Positions 63,331 to 64,000 of a stretch of DNA of 64,000 nt are shown here, piece by piece (the stretch's first letter is position 1; every line of letters starts with the position of its first letter). The notes beneath the pieces were generated by a model, which saw only the letters and a program-made list of their open reading frames with translations, ran no database searches and was not told the DNA's origin. This DNA comes from an uncultured Methanospirillum sp. (GTDB lineage Archaea > Halobacteriota > Methanomicrobia > Methanomicrobiales > Methanospirillaceae). The position numbers were made by a program, and so were the translations under genes. The stretch covers positions 1,116,001-1,180,000 of the forward strand of contig NZ_OY764544.1 in the NCBI RefSeq assembly GCF_963668475.1. Direction: 5' to 3'.

Positions 63331-63481
63331 TTCAGTTATTATCACGGAGGATACAGCGAAAGATAATGGATCCGGTTTTTACTAGGATTTCCATGAAATT
63401 TCTCGCTATCAGCTGTCTGGGGAGACATGAAAGACCGTCTCCCCTACTGAAAAAAGGTGTTAGATTTCTAAACTAATTTAC

Positions 63482-64000
63482 TTAGAAATCGGTCATAATT
63501 CTGAACTGATCGATCTCTTCCTTGTTGAGCTGTTCAAGGAACTCTTCTGCTGCATGGTGGACATCCTTGCTTGCAGTGATTGCACGCCCGACGACCAGGA
63601 TATCAGCACCTGACTTCAGGGCCTCCTTGACGACAGGCACACGGATACCGCCTGCGGTTGCCACGAGGAGCTTACCACCTGCTGCCTTCTTCATGTCGTT
63701 GATGTTACCCCATGCATGTGCAGAGGATTCTGCATCGATTGCCCGGTGAAGTTCTACGATATCAGGCTTAACTGAGAGGCTCTTGATGAGACCCACCGAG
63801 TCTGCTACATTGAGCATATCGATGACCGAGTAGATACCAGTCTTGCGTGCTTCAGCGATTGCCTTCTCGATAGTGCTTGCCGGAGCAAGACCAGACATCA
63901 CAACTGCGTCAGCAGATGCATCGGCTGCCATCCTTGCCTCAAGGTTTCCGGTGTCAAGGATCTTCATGTCAGCGACAATGAAAGAGTTCGGCTTGATGGT
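63482..64000 (-). CDS. Hexulose-6-phosphate synthase domain, likely Fae-Hps (5' part outside)
   Basis: Frame open to the right edge, so the gene begins beyond the window. The 173 codons seen start TIKPNSFIVADMKILDTGN and contain MSGLAPASTI, VIDMLNVADSVGLI, ELHRAIDA, VATAGGIRVP and DILVVGRAITAS, all hexulose-6-phosphate synthase signatures. In methanogens this domain is often fused after formaldehyde-activating enzyme (Fae); the preceding part is not visible. A second HPS is fused to RraA at 6776. Confidence 0.88.
   Translation of the reverse strand, partial: TIKPNSFIVADMKILDTGNLEARMAADASADAVVMSGLAPASTIEKAIAEARKTGIYSVIDMLNVADSVGLIKSLSVKPDIVELHRAIDAESSAHAWGNINDMKKAAGGKLLVATAGGIRVPVVKEALKSGADILVVGRAITASKDVHHAAEEFLEQLNKEEIDQFRIMTDF

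Noticed and set aside
63264-63476. 70-codon plus-strand frame over the long hairpin
   Set aside because: Part of the frame is the palindrome; not protein-like, no ribosome site.
1-64000. CRISPR array
   Set aside because: No regularly spaced direct repeats of 24-40 bp were seen anywhere, in spite of the CARF-HEPN gene.

Overview
The window reads as chromosomal DNA of a hydrogenotrophic methanogenic archaeon of the order Methanomicrobiales, probably close to Methanospirillum; the order is an inference from gene families, not a search. Archaeal markers seen directly include an archaeal ribosomal/translation operon (L44e, S27e, aIF2-alpha, Nop10), primase small subunit plus GINS, Elp3, Hef, glycerol-1-phosphate dehydrogenase, a digeranylgeranylglycerophospholipid reductase, an archaeal pilin, and the YcaO-TfuA pair that in methanogens thioamidates methyl-coenzyme M reductase. 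Many genes are coupled through ATGA overlaps and several are preceded by archaeal TATA-like boxes.

Layout. 0-9 kb: histidine kinase/response regulator pair, MsrA, secreted DUF3821 protein coupled to a nitroreductase, secreted subtilase with a dockerin-like tail, a hexulose-phosphate synthase-RraA fusion and a flippase-like membrane protein. 9-10 kb: HEPN/MNT toxin-antitoxin. 10-14 kb: compact minus-strand operon ycaO-tfuA-moeB-moaD-moaE. 14-18 kb: small DUF2769 genes, an orphan CARF-HEPN (TIGR02710-type) protein without CRISPR or cas neighbours, a site-2 protease and RNase HII. 18.5-23 kb: a 1,000-residue secreted beta-helix protein, archaeal lipid reductase and ferredoxin. 23-30 kb: an information-processing super-operon (UPF0058, elp3, priS, GINS, L44e, S27e, aIF2-alpha, nop10, PAC2, PHP). 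30-36 kb: UPF0179/egsA, DUF63-SpoIIM-proS, PEGA protein. 36-43 kb: thiD, a decaying nucleotidyltransferase module, pilin, Amt, membrane glycosyltransferase-like protein. 43-56 kb: DHH phosphoesterase, a four-gene overlapping operon ending in RNase Z, thiC, hef-glyS, an HTH protein and a UPF0173 hydrolase.

56.1-63.4 kb is an accessory island of different character: AT-rich, with few intact genes. It holds a symmetric set of GC-rich inverted repeats around an AT-rich core, a HicBA module, a gene and its decayed duplicate, two other genes broken by in-frame TGA or frameshift, and a 1,737-bp insertion sequence with 15-bp terminal inverted repeats and a 5-bp target duplication that splits a DnaQ-like exonuclease. 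Removing the element and one copy of the duplication restores a 200-residue reading frame exactly. A 26-bp hairpin lies just after. The window ends inside a hexulose-6-phosphate synthase domain, probably the 3' part of a fae-hps gene.

The strongest candidates for something less described are the sulfur-carrier genes fused into one operon with ycaO-tfuA, the orphan CARF-HEPN ribonuclease, and the origin-like repeat cluster of the island. No CRISPR array, rRNA or convincing tRNA was seen.
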